DNA from: Climacium dendroides | Taxonomy: Eukaryota; Streptophyta; Bryopsida; Hypnales; Climaciaceae | DNA: 64,000 bases | Assembly: GCA_950106755.1 (NCBI GenBank) | Contig: OX467084.1 | Span: 32,863,213-32,927,212, forward strand | Direction: 5' to 3' | Part shown: positions 22,450 to 34,574 of the stretch, in pieces | Layout of the letters: each line of letters starts with the position of its first letter | How positions within the stretch are numbered: the stretch's first letter is position 1 | Made by a program: the position numbers and the translations under genes | Notes under the pieces: model-generated | Database searches by the model: none | Told to the model about the DNA's origin: nothing | The model's input: the letters and a program-made list of their open reading frames with translations, nothing else

Positions 22450-24050
22450 GTAGTTGCAAGCTTTATGTGTTAAAATCTAAATAAATAGTAGTTTGTGTCT
22501 TTCATTCATGTTTTTTTTCTTTCAAATCATAAAGTCCTATTGTCCCCCTAGGGAATAAAATAGATTTGGAGCAAGTTCCTACAGTCTTAATATTCATCAT
22601 TATTTTTTGAATTTTTTTGTAAATATAGGAGAATACATTAAGTTTGGAGGAATTTAATATTTATTTCAATTTGTACCCAAGAGCAAAAGTTATGTCACAA
22701 AAGGTCCTTTTTGAATGAAGCAATTAAAAACCTCCTAACATAAAAAGAATAATTTTAAAATTTTATTTCTCCTAGATTGTAATTTTATCTATGTAGAAAG
22801 CTTTGATTCATTACATTTTGATTTGTCATGTGAATATTATGTACAATCTGATTTTGGGGGCAATTAAAGCATCTTCTTGAAAAAACAACTTATAAGATTT
22901 ATTTTTTAATGCAATTTTCACACTTTTTCAGAAAAATTATTTGAAAAGGTTACATTTTTTCACTAAACTATCTCACCGTTGAGATTATAGTATTTTAATC
23001 CCATCTTAGAGCTATATCTGTCATTAGTTTTTCTTTCGATCTTGTACCCACTTCTACTTAATAATTTAAAAAAAAATGAAAATCATGTTTTTTGTTTTGA
23101 ATTTTTTTCCTAAATTTTCAACTCAATTTTTTAACACAAAATAATTTAAGTTCAAAGTTTGTAGTGCAAAATTTTTTCACAAATGGTGGTCAAAGTCATT
23201 TGAAATTGAAAGCCAATGTTCAAAAAAAGAATATATTTTTGAATGCTAATATCTTCTAATATGTACAATAAAATTTTATGAAATTTTTATCACATAATCT
23301 AAAACAAGTGAAGTATAAGATCCTATAATTAATTTTTTTTTTAAAATTGTTTTCATAGATGAATGCAATAGAACTAGTAGTTTTGAGTATTTTTTAATAA
23401 AAATGGCTTTCGGACTTTGGGGGTCAAAATGGTTTTTAATTTCAATTATAAAACTATGTTTCTCATTCTAACTTGCAAGTAGGTAAGAGTCCCAAATTAT
23501 TCTATACTCTAATTGATATAATTTTATTTCCGCCTTTTAATTTAAGAAATCACAATAATATGATTCTTCCATCAAAAAATTTGAAAAAGAACCCATCAAA
23601 TAGAAATTGTATTCTTTTGACTACTCAAAAAGACATAAATTTAATATATCAATTACACAAAAGGACAAATTTAGGTTGATAGTGGAATTTGACTTGAAGT
23701 TGTTTGCCAAGGATTTTTTGGATGAAAGAAATAAAATAAATAATTGAAAATTTTTCACACTTACTATCTCCATTGCTACTTATACCTCTTGAAAAAATCT
23801 CATCTCAATCAATCTATTTATTTTCACTTCTTCTTATAAAAAATTACAACAATGACAATTTTTCACAAAACAAGTTGAAATTTTTCTTAGTGATAGACAA
23901 TTCCAAGTTTCACATAATAAAAATAGAGAATTCATATTCAAACCCAATTTACCTCAGACAATGCCGACATCATGTTTGACCATTTGGCAATGAATCTCAT
24001 CCTTCATAGGTTAAGTTTCAAGAAAGATAAATTGTGGTCAAAACCTATGT
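22450..24050. other. AT-rich repeat DNA
   Basis: No gene. About 22,600-23,400 resembles, in inverse orientation, the interior of the 5,130-6,070 element (words around 'gggcaatta', 'aagcatcttc', 'ttgagattatag', 'cccacttctacttaa'). It is also like 38,850-39,400 in direct orientation. It looks like an old interspersed family. The rest shows only short random ORFs. Confidence 0.5.
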
Positions 24051-24280
24051 TTAACCCTTGAAGGTCAACGCGGACGTCTAGCGTCTATTGAATGACAAGG
24101 AATTCACCTATATACGACAAAAATGCAACTATTCATCCTTGGAATTAGGAGTGGAAAAGGAAAATCTTCTACATTAGTTTGACTTCCAATGATTATTTTT
24201 GGTTTTTTTAAACTAGATGATGTCACATGGTTCCAAAAGGGATGATTTCCACGGTCACTAGCCTAACGTTTAAGGATTAA
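24051..24280 (+). mobile_element. TTAA-flanked MITE, family A, copy 1
   Basis: TTAA (24051-24054) then CCCTTGAAGGTCAACG; the right end is CCTAACGTTTAAGGA then TTAA (24277-24280). Its interior ('tgcaactattcatcc', 'ggaaaatcttctacat', 'aaactagatgatgtcaca', 'gatttccacggtcac') matches the copies at 24,629-24,807 (inverted) and 56,868-57,097. Length about 226 bases between TTAA motifs, almost the same as the 56,868 copy. No coding capacity. Confidence 0.8.
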
Positions 24281-24489
24281 GAGGAAGAAATTTGGATAAT
24301 CTTGAGAAAAAAAAACTAATTAGGAAGCTCAAAAAACCCTCATCTAAAGGTTGGTCCACCTTTTTCATGTGCTTCCTTGGATGGGAACATTTTTAGCTCA
24401 TTTTCCAGACAAAGAGAAATAGACAAGTGGTTTCATATTTATAAAGCATTTTTGAATTATGTATGAATTTCTAAACAAGCTGACCCTAA

Positions 24490-24620
24490 GTCTTCCATAC
24501 AATAAACCATTCAGTTGCCACTTCTAATGACAGATGGGGAATGCAATGAGCCAATCATTATCTTTGCATTCCCCATCTGTCATTAGAAGTGGCAAGTGAA
24601 TGGTTTCCTGTATGGAAGAC
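24490..24620. repeat. 131-base foldback palindrome
   Basis: Arms 24490-24546 and 24564-24620 are complementary over about 57 bases with few differences, around a 17-base loop. The outer ends are GTCTTCCATAC / GTATGGAAGAC. RNA from here would fold into a long hairpin. It lies between the two opposing family-A MITEs but is not centred on them, so it is probably a separate foldback insertion. Confidence 0.9.
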
Positions 24621-24628
24621 TCTTGCAA

Positions 24629-24807
24629 TTAACCCTTAAACGTGGGGCTGGTGACTGTGAAAATCAGCCCTTTTGGAACTGTGTGACATCATCTAGTTTA
24701 AAAAAAACAAAAACATTCATTGGGAGTCATAGTGTAGAAGATTTTCCCTTTCCACCAACATAGTCATTCATCGGACAAAAACGTCCGCCGCGGCGTTTAT
24801 GGGTTGA
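24629..24807 (-). mobile_element. TTAA-flanked MITE, family A, copy 2 (inverted, shortened)
   Basis: TTAA (24629-24632) followed by CCCTTAAACGTGGGGC, then the family-A interior in opposite orientation to copy 1. The far end reads GGCGTTTATGGG then TTGA (24804-24807), a decayed TTAA. It is about 50 bases shorter than the other copies. With copy 1 it forms a large imperfect inverted pair. Confidence 0.75.
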
Positions 24808-25359
24808 TAATGTTTTTTTTCCTCATCTCATTCAAATGACTATAGCAGTCAATTTAAGATCCATTTCACAGCTATTTATAAGGGCAATTCTGAATGCCTG
24901 TGCAATTTTAGAGCCTCCTACCTTGTGGGAGTTTTAAATAACGACACTTTTGGCATAATGAAATGGAACCCTGATTTGTGCTCTGGATGACTCAGTAACT
25001 TGCCACAAAGGTGTCCATCTTAAATCGAATATATCACGAAGTGCTACTCGGCATGCCTCATGACATGGGACTGTCACCCTACAGTAGTCAAGCGGTCCCC
25101 CACTCGCTTGCCCTCCTCAACCTGTACTATACTACAATTTTTCAGACTAAAGTATACTTACAAGACTACTACACGACCACAGATGTGGTGCTCACTAAAA
25201 GTATGCAGGGAAGCCAACAAGCCTTGTGTCGGTCCACTGGTACTAGAATTTCTACTGGGAAAGTTGGAAAGAATAAATCCTGATCAAGGGAGGGCCACAG
25301 ATAACCTGTACAAAGGATTCCTTTGTGAGCTATCACGCAGTAACTACAAAAGCTAGTGA

Positions 25360-26673
25360 TCATGTGTCGTAGTCGGAGTTTATACCGAAAATGCGCACTT
25401 TGTGCATATTGGGAAACTTGGCGATCACCAACCAGCAAACCGCAATCGTGTTTAAAAAAAGAGTTGGATTCTTGTAGTCGGTCGTATGTGACGCTATCAG
25501 ATACCTGCCAAACATCACAAATTCCACAGCATCAAGATTCAGTTCTCAGTCCTTGTCACGGAACCAAGTTAGCTAATGCCTGAGGCAAACATAGGCCCAA
25601 TTTAACAACCTCAAGCTTACGAACACATGCTACACCCCATATATCCGTAGATACAGATTCTCTTCATATGGACTCAAAAAAATACGAGCCAAATGAAATG
25701 TCAGAGACCAACCATGTCCTGCCTGCAAGAATCTCCACTTAGACACCAATAGCTCAGAATTAAGCTAAAAGAGTCGTGCCATGCAAATGCCAGAAAAGGG
25801 CACTAGTGTTTACATGAAGGAAGACCCTAATCACTTGAGCTTCGCTGTTTAGCATGAAGCATTACGAAGTGAACCACATCATATCTGCTCAATTCATAGA
25901 TATTGACAAGATCTCGTGCGACCTCTATATTTCGGAATGGACGACAACTGGCAGAAGAAAGTCACTATAAACATGCAGTAATCTCAGAAACGCTCTAATG
26001 AAGGAAGAAGCAAGTGAAAGGCACAATGGCTACGTACAGGACAACAGGCACGACAGTCAAAAACTTCCGGTTACGAGTGAGCTGACGGCCATCATCCACT
26101 TGCTCCCACCATGTAAGCTTTCCATAATCGCCTTGATCTTCAGCGAAGGGAGTCCCTTTCTTCCAGTGAAAGAATCTGTAAGTCACCTGTTCACAAACCA
26201 ATTCAACACAGCAAAGTATTCCGCCCCAGTTTAATTCTAGAAGGAAAAGAGGAAAATTTTAGTTAACCCTAACAAAAAAGCGAATCCATCACAATTCATA
26301 AACTCAAAATAGAATCTCAATTCCAACTACGCAGAGACAATAATGCACTTCCCAAACAGTGTTCAAAAGTGGATGAAATGGAGAGGAGGCGAATTACAGC
26401 GAAGTGGACGAGGTTGACGACGGTCCAGGCGGTCCCGGCCTGACATTGGAAAGCGGAGACAATGGCGAGCCACGAGAATAAGAGAATGAGAATATATGTC
26501 GTCCAAATGCCGGGATACTGAAACCAGGAGGTATTCTTGTTTGTATCGGGAGGCGGCACCACTTTTACGTAAAGCCCTCCAGGTGAAGGTACAGTCTCGA
26601 CGAAGTCCTCCGCACTTCTACCCAAACGATGCAGCAGCCCTTCTGATATCCTATGAGGACCAGGCGAAGTCAT
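25360..26673 (-). CDS. ORMDL family protein (serine palmitoyltransferase regulator)
   Basis: Three exons: 26673-26398, 26186-26038, 25504-25360; phases agree, 189 residues, stop TGA at 25362-25360. ORMDL/Orm proteins sit in the ER membrane and restrain serine palmitoyltransferase, the first step of sphingolipid synthesis. Family hallmarks are present in order: YVKVVPPPDTNKNTSWF, YPGIWTTYILILLFSW (first membrane segment), RFFHWKKGTPFAEDQG, LTWWEQVDDGRQLTRNRKFL, TVVPVVLYLIASHTTDY, and the C-terminal KFPNMHKVRIFGIN. Four hydrophobic segments fit the known topology. The usual plant form is about 157 residues and starts at MYVK-like sequence; here that M is L, and the first ATG lies 34 residues upstream, giving an Arg/Ser-containing extension. 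An upstream non-coding exon near 27,150-27,420 is possible. Confidence 0.93.
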
Positions 26674-27450
26674 GAGCAATAATATCGGATAGGAGAGGAT
26701 AGGAGCAGATACTAGGGTACTGCTAGTCCAATGAGAATTTCCATAAAACGAAGCCGTTGGAATTAAGTAAGGTCAGCAGCTCATGCTTACATGTTCTCAG
26801 ACTTGGTATCATGCGATGGAGAAATAGGTTGGGGATCTGCTGGAGCAGAAGCAGCCATAGTACACCAAAACTGCAAAGAAAGCAACTCTCAAAAAATCTC
26901 CCTGCTCCAGCTCAATGCGAATGGGCCTACACACAACCTCGATTGTACAAACAGCAAGTGGAACCCCAAGATTTTACCCAAGAAAACCAAATATTAAGAA
27001 TTGGTTGTCGAAAGTGTTGGAAGTTTCACATTTGAATTAAATTTGCACCGCCAGAGGCAAAGCCCTCGTAAAACCTAACGCAGAAGCAAACCTAGCAAAC
27101 CTCGTAAAGCACGTCGCCACGGAACAAGAAAACGGGAGATCATTGACCTTGAGCAGCACACCTTCGAGCAGTCACAACGACGACGTTTCCCGACCTGGAA
27201 ACCCTGCTCGCCCTCCTCGCAACATTACTGGCGCCCAAGTCCACGTACAGAATTGGCACACGAAAGTCTCCGCTTGGGCTACTTTGACGTTCCCAGTTAT
27301 GTTTCGTTTTCTTCTCAGCAGCTTTACAATCCTGCGAGACGAACCCTGAAAGACGGTGCCAACACCCAACTTCACAAAGAAACAAGAGTGCGCGTACTGA
27401 ATGAGAGAGACGACCCAATGAAACCCTAATCTCTCAGCGCGCCGTATTGA
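26674..27450 (-). promoter_or_regulatory. Leader/promoter region of the ORMDL gene
   Basis: This stretch is GC-richer than the intergenic DNA to its right (up to about 27,450). A possible donor (CTCAAG-GTCAATG on the minus strand, near 27,145-27,150) suggests a non-coding first exon at about 27,150-27,430. No recognisable protein is encoded. From 27,450 the sequence becomes AT-rich. Confidence 0.35.
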
Positions 27451-30400
27451 TCAACGGCAGGGGATTTTTCTTGAAAAATTAAGATCGACGGCACTGAGGG
27501 GGGTAAATATTTTATTAAATTCAGATCGACGGCGGAGGTTTAACGTTAAATGTTTTTTTTTTAAATAAGAAAATAGACAGCATTTGGGGGTGTTAATTTT
27601 TTCCAGCTGACTCTTTGAGTTGATGGTGACATTGTAAAAAGTGTTGCCAATCACCGCACAAATGAAATTCAAATCCTTCTCCACAATATTACAAAAACTT
27701 GGCATGTTAAAGATTCATCTTCCCAAAACTAGAGTGCAAAAAGATTTCTTCTTACAAATTTTTATTCAAGGTAATATGCCTAAAATCTTACTTGCAGTCC
27801 TTCATCGTACACTGTATGGTGATTGTTTGGTTCACTTGTTGTCTGGTTGTTTGTTTGATGTTTGGTTGTGTACTCGATGAGCGGTTGTCCTTTGGTGAAT
27901 GGAATAGTTAGTATCCAATGATTGAAACCATTTAGTAAATGGCGAGTTTACTCTATATCTATTGTAGGCAAGTAAGATGACCATTATATCAATGCACCTT
28001 TTGTTGTTTTGGAGGCGACCTAGTAGAAATTTAGAACAACAAATTTGAAAAATTTATTAACAAATTCATAAATTGTTAGAAAAGTGTGGTATTGCTAGTA
28101 TCATATTTCTCCATTTTAGAAAATAAATAAATTGGGACTTCTTCAACCCTCCAAAATACTTGATTAGAATTTAAAACCATTGAAGGGGGCTTACATTTTC
28201 CCTATTTGTCCTTTCAATGCAAAGCAAATGCACAGGGAGCAATTTGCTATAGATGTAAAAGGGCTCCAACTTCTTGCTCCCAAAACATAAACAAGGACTC
28301 ACCAAACCATCACCATCTTGCAAGTCTTTGTTTCTACTACTTTCCTACATTCCCTTTTCACCTTGCATCTCCTCACTTCCCTTTCTCCCATTCTTCACCT
28401 ACTTGTTCTCCCATTTTACATTGATTCACTTTTCAATTTCAATTCTTTTGAGCATTTACAAGTGTGTTCTTATATTGTATTGTTACGATTAGGATCAGGA
28501 ATGTTGGAAAAAATCTCTTCTCCTCCTTGTGTTCTATGAAGGCCACTTGCTTCACTAAATAGCATTGTGTTTATCAAATTCTCCTATCGAAGTGAAATAG
28601 TAGCGGTTTTTGAGGTTGTGGTAAACATGAGAAAGGATTTGAATAGTTGTAGTCCAAATTTTGTTGTTGATAAGGTGAGAGTGGCTCTTGAGATGTCTAG
28701 TGTGTTTTACATCGTGTGTGCTCATCAACCTAGCTAAGAATTTATAAGAATTTTGGTGTCATATTTGTGGATTGTCAATTAGGATACAAAATAATTTTGT
28801 ATTACTATGTGAAGTCTTGTTACATGGGTATTTGAAACATTTGGTGTAGTCTTTTGTTAAATTTCTTTTTGAGTTTGTTTGTCTTAACCATGGTCATGAT
28901 GAACAATTTACATGACACTATTGTAGCTAATAACTTACTTTCAAACCATCACTTGCAAGTGTCCAAGCAAATGTAGCATTTCTTAATGCATGTATGATTC
29001 CCCTCCCCCCAATTCCTTATAAAAAAGACATCCAAAAAATCATTGAAGATTTGAAGTAAAACCAATATCACATCCCAAAACTTTCCATTGTATTATTGTT
29101 GTACAATGATTAGGAAAATCAAAACAACAATGGCTATAATTAGTACAACAACTACATGTTATATTATATTAGTGTCATAGAAAACAAAGAGATATTCACT
29201 TCCAACATTCATTTGAGTAGAATACCAATAATTGGTTGTAACATCATCTATAAATTAAAGACAACTTGATAAAAATAATGTAATGTGCTCTAATATGGTT
29301 GATTTACATAATTATGACATTTGTTCAATGACTTTCACTACAACTTACAATACCTTTGAACATTTTAGGTATTGATAATGGATGCATATATTTTATATAC
29401 AAATAGTAGATTCTAAAACAAAAGATCCATTTCCCATTGAGACGCTTCCCAACATGATAGTCAATACTTCACCAAATTTTACAACTATCTAAATACTTTG
29501 AAAGATATGAGAGATAAACATTCTTTGAAAACTATATGTGCAAAATCATGCTTGGTGGGGGTTGAAAAGATAGTAGGATAAATTGCCTACACCTCAATTT
29601 ATAATATACCCCCCTTTCTTTTTCAGCTTTCAAAATTTGTAATTAGTTTTAAATTTGGTAGAGAATCGACTCATGGAAAAGGTCTCAAACAATTATTATC
29701 ACAAGCCCCCATTATAATGCATAAGGTTATATAATTCATTGCATTGACCATCTTATGACTTGAGCAAGAATTGGGAGCATTCTAGTACCACTTGAAACAA
29801 ACTACTACAAATACAAAATGAACGTGAACACTTCCAAGATGGATTGGTGACCATGGAAATCATCCCTTTAGTTATTGTGTGAATCATTTGCTTACAAAAT
29901 TACAAAAGCACTCATTGGAAGTCAAACTACTCCGTAGTATCCCTTTTCACAACAAAATTCCAAGGATAAATTCCAAGGATAAATAGTTGCACCTCTATGC
30001 TACTAAACATCCTCATCCAAAGGGTTAAGGTCATTAAGTTAAATGATCTCAAGCTTGCAATACCTTGCCAACATTTCCAAACGCTCATTGAAATACTGCT
30101 CAGAATAAGAGCCAGCGGTAGAGCCAGCTTGAGCAGCAGAAAATTCTGAGCAACCAAAACGCTGTACAATTTCTTTGCACTAATTATTTGTACTAATTCT
30201 AATTTTCTATCAAAAAGGACAGAGCTCCAGATAACAGCATTCCCAATTCGACTTCAAATCCATGAAAATTTGTGCCCACTGCGAGTCATGCAGTAAACCA
30301 CACAACCATAAGCTAAAATGTACAAAAAAAAGCTTCAACTACTCCATTTGCAACTTACTGACAAGCAACACTAGGAGCTGTGGCTGTCGTCACTTTTCCT

Positions 30401-30516
30401 CGATAAAATGAATCATATACACTGTACCACCCAATAGGGTTCTAGAATTTGTGCCAAGATTGACTTACTGCAACTGCACGCCAATCGCTAGGCTGCTATA
30501 TGTGAAGAAAACCTAG
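27451..30516. other. AT-rich intergenic DNA with one unidentified coding-like fragment
   Basis: No complete gene. On the minus strand at about 30,183-30,067 a frame reads CKEIVQRFGCSEF, then AAQAGSTAGSYSEQYF and NERLEMLARYCKLEII before a stop. The composition looks protein-like but I do not recognise a family. The ORF at 28,206-28,539 is Phe/Ser/Leu-rich low complexity and probably not a gene. Confidence 0.4.
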
Positions 30517-33500
30517 TCAAAGATTTGTGTACATCTTCTGTGGCACTAGCTCGAAGTCTTCAGGCTCATACCGTGGCCGATCTCTTCCAATCTGCATCAA
30601 ACATGAAACCTTCTGTCAAAGACCTGACGAAGAGATCCATGGTCAAAGGACTCCATTGCCAAAATAGAAATATGAAGAAAGCATTGATCGGGAAATAACC
30701 CGATAAAGATGCAGATAAAAAAAATGGGTCCGAAAAACGAATATGGATAAACTTGAACGGAATTACTAATGCGGGGCACATATCCCAGATCAGTACCAAT
30801 GAGCCACTTTATCCATGTCAATACTAGATTAACCTGTCTAAGAGCAGAAAATCTGAGCTCCCTGCAAATGTATTTGACTAGAAATTCAGTTGTAGGAACA
30901 GCTAAAACTATCAACATCTGCCTCGCGGAACCTCGGTACAATCACCTCTTACCAGCTTTTCCGCAAACCATGAATGGCTTTCGTGCAGAGATGAGCATGC
31001 AAGATAAAAAGCAAATAATTATGACGTCTTTAGACGCCACAAATATGGTGACAACAATCTTCTGTTCATTCAAAGCCTATTGTAAAAATGTGACGATACA
31101 TGTAGGTAGGTAACCTGTCACAAACTCGCACTTTCACACAAACAACGTGGTGATACATGGCGTGAAAAAAAGAGGGATACCTTGCTCAAATAGGCGTGAT
31201 CACATGAAACTTGCTCATCCACCCACGTCAACTTCTTGGCAAGTCGTACAATACTGCACACAAAGTAGACAAATTAGAAAACCAAACGACAGTTCTAGTC
31301 CCATTGAATAGAATGAAACATTGAACTCTATGAAATGAAACAGTAAGACAGAGGGGAGAGGCTCGTACTGGTGAATCTCATTATTAAGACGTTGCGTCAT
31401 GTCACACGTGTTGTACTGCTCGGGATCCTCTTGAAAGCTCACCATTCCATCTTTCTGATTGATCGCAGCAAAGATGTCGCCATCCTTAATCTACACGCAG
31501 TAACTCGTTCATCATGTAATCCGATCATAACTTAAATCTCTCGAGTAGTGGTATCAAAGGAGGTAAACACTTGCACGGTTTAAACGAAGCTGCAGGAAAA
31601 CAAATTCAACTTACCATCTGAAGGATACGCAATTCAGCTTCCTTCTGACTATCTAATTGCACCGTGTCAGCAATGTCTTGAAGGGACAAGGTCAGGTACG
31701 TCTGAGTTAATCGTTGAATGTTACGCTTACATAACGATGCTATTACTTGCTTTGCCAATCCAAGATTATTATCCTGCAATTGCGTAGATGACGAGATGAA
31801 TTACGATCATGAGTTCACTTTCCAAAAGCAAGCAAACACTGCACATGCATCACTTCTGCATCCACAAATGGGAGCATAAAACCGCACCCGCATCAGTTCA
31901 TAGCACCACAAGAGCTGCAAGCAAGTTGGCAAGGAACTCACGCTCTTGAAGACATCCTCGTGTGCGGTGATACAACGCTTTACGTCGCCAATATTTCTGC
32001 TGGTATACAGATTCGCTAAATCCAAGTAATCCTGCAGATTATCGACTCTCCAGTAAGTGACTATCTTACTACCTTACGAACCCTGAACTCACTAAGAACA
32101 GAGACATACAATACAACTCCCTTTGCGTTAAAATAGCGGATTTCAGTGAAATCGACAGCTTCAGTCGCCCGACTGAGAACTCAGATCTATAACAGTCCTA
32201 GTTTTAATAACTCTGGGCACTTAGTCACAGTTCTGGCGCTCTGAAACACGCCAATTCAACAAACATGATGCTATATGGCTAAGGGAAAGAATGCAATGTA
32301 TTAATATCATCCAAAAAATGGGTAATTAACTCGTATACCTGAACACATGACTTCAGATTTCGTAGAACAACCGCAGGAGTATACTTCGGGAAAGGAGGTA
32401 CCTGTACGATACAAAGTGGATTGCAAAAAATTGTAAGACACAATTCAACAAACATTCAACCTAACATCCTCCTTGAAGTGCTTACACCTGCAGAAGAAAT
32501 CGACACTATCTAAATTTAGGTCGATCCGCTGATTCTCAAAAACCCAAAACAACAATGCACCCGATATAAACAGTAAAATTCCTAAGAACAGGTTCAGGAA
32601 ATTTGTTACAAACCTGACCGTTTTGAATAAGAGACACCAGAACATACTTCCTGAAAGCTGCAATAGTGATTGCATTCAGAGCTGTCGTAGGAGCAGTGAT
32701 TGCCTGATCAACAAAAGACAGTCCATGAATATCAACAAGGGTACGTCTATATAAAAAAATCAGAAAAGTAGAACGAACGACACATCTGATGCACTCGAAG
32801 CAAACAAACGAAATGCACTGGTACGAAAGAAGAGATGCAGTACATGCTGAAAGAACTCCAACGCCTTGGAGAATTTTTTCAAACCAATATAGATCATTCC
32901 CCTGCAATCGTAGCAAGCTCCATCAGTAACGCCGGCCACAGAAGTGTACATTCCGAGCCCGTTCCAACACACGGAGGAAAACAGGAAGGAAAATACCGAA
33001 TAGTTCAGGATATGTATAAGGCACGTACGGAACATACCCATAGTAGCAATACAGAAGGAAGTCCCGAGGTACAAGTGCGGTTCTCTTTTGATCAATTTCG
33101 AATATATCATCCTCCAAGATACTAAGACTGGCTTTGTAGCATTTGCACAGTAAGCATATCTGCAGAAAATCAGCATGTACTGCAGTCAAGTATTCACTGG
33201 AAGGCTGCAGTTTGCGGATTGCTGACTGCAGAGGAAGAATAGCGCGCATGGGTTCATGCAACTGTATAGCTTGCTCCTTCAGCCTCCGGCAAATGATGTT
33301 GACTGCAAATTCACAATCAGAGGACACTCTTAACGCAAATAAATGTCGGTTGTTATCATGGCAGTGAAGATTCAAGCAGATCAATTAAACTTCAACGATA
33401 GACTTGGCCTCGGTAATCCCCTCCTAATACCGCAACATTCCTACCACTCAGCGTTACTGGAAACGGAGTATGCTCATTCTCTTGTAATTCAGTAATAATT

Positions 33501-34574
33501 TGAACTTTAATTCACGTTTTCCAGGCTTGATTGAGTACTTACAGCTTCAGAAAGGACTTAAATTTAAAATCGAAAAAGGCAATCAAAAAAACACTTAAAA
33601 ACATTGAGAAAGAGAATATTCAGCTTTCCGGTAACGCTACTACCAATCCGCCTTCCGACAAGAACGCAGCACACTGAAACCCTAAATCACTGCTGGTAAA
33701 ATAAACCAAACACAAATCAAACTTACATTTGTCAGGTGCTGGTCGAATCTGCTCTGCAGCACAAGCAGTAAGAAATGCCGAAGCCTGTCCCAAGAAACTC
33801 TCAGACTGCTCCCTATTCAACGTCCCCGACGATTGAGCCTCACTGTAACAGATTAATAATATCAGAAACCGTCAAACTTCAACCAAAACTAACCACAAAA
33901 TTAGGTCCTTGAACACCACTGTTACAGAACGGTCAAATATTCCACATTTAAGTTTCCCGGGATGCCTTTTAGAATTTCTAACATCCTGTGTTATTGAGCA
34001 GTGACCTCTCAGATGAAATTTGAAAACATTTGAAGAAAAGTCCAAATAGACGCAGCGCTTGAAAACAAGAAAGTTCCCGGCCGCAGTTCCTCATAATTAT
34101 CACACTAGAAACCGGTGTAAAAAGGCTCAAACGATTTCGAAATCAATTCTACGAGAACTCAACCAAAACAAGGGAAATTCACAACAGAAACCGGTGAGGA
34201 AATACGCACTTCCACAAAACCTAATCCCAGAACCAGGTCAATTATTCTAAGAAAATGCGGTCAAGAACCTCGCAGATCGATCCCTAATCCAACACGGTCA
34301 CAGAATAGCATCTCAGAAACGCTGAAATGCCTCGAAACCAAAAAATCAACTTCAGAATGACGTTAATTGACGAACAAGGAGGGGCGTACAGGATGTAGAG
34401 GTAGCCGAGGGAGTGCTTGGTGGGGTGAAGCGCAGCGAGCGCATAGCTGAGACGGGGTACGTGCGTGCGCAGAAGCTCGTCGGCTTGTTTGAGCAAAGTG
34501 AGAAGATGCGCCACATCCTGATCACTTCCCGAGAGCGCCTGCACTTGCGTTACCAACTGATCCAGCGCATCCAT
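30517..34574 (-). CDS. CSN3: COP9 signalosome subunit 3
   Basis: Eleven exons: 34574-34390, 33842-33727, 33302-33038, 32901-32844, 32703-32614, 32401-32339, 32031-31942, 31773-31615, 31490-31369, 31253-31181, 30591-30517; phases agree at every junction and give 431 residues, close to Arabidopsis CSN3 (about 429). CSN3 is a PCI-domain scaffold subunit of the COP9 signalosome, which removes NEDD8 from cullins and in plants represses photomorphogenesis. Matching blocks: LHPTKHSLGYLYIL near residue 60, KLQPSSEYLTAVHADFLQ, ILEDDIFEIDQ, YCYYGGMIYIGLKKFSKALE, KYVLVSLIQNGQ, LGLAKQVIASLCKRNIQRLT and YLTLSLQDIADTVQL (PCI helices and winged helix), INQKDGMVSFQEDPEQY, and the C-terminal RPRYEPEDFELVPQK. 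A six-residue insertion (KRTALV, about 173-178) sits inside the usual EIDQPRDF motif. Introns are short, about 70-460 bases. Confidence 0.96.

Noticed and set aside
28206..28539. Three overlapping plus-strand ORFs of 72-73 residues
   Set aside because: Low-complexity Ser/Phe/Leu translation of C/T-rich DNA, no similarity or gene context.
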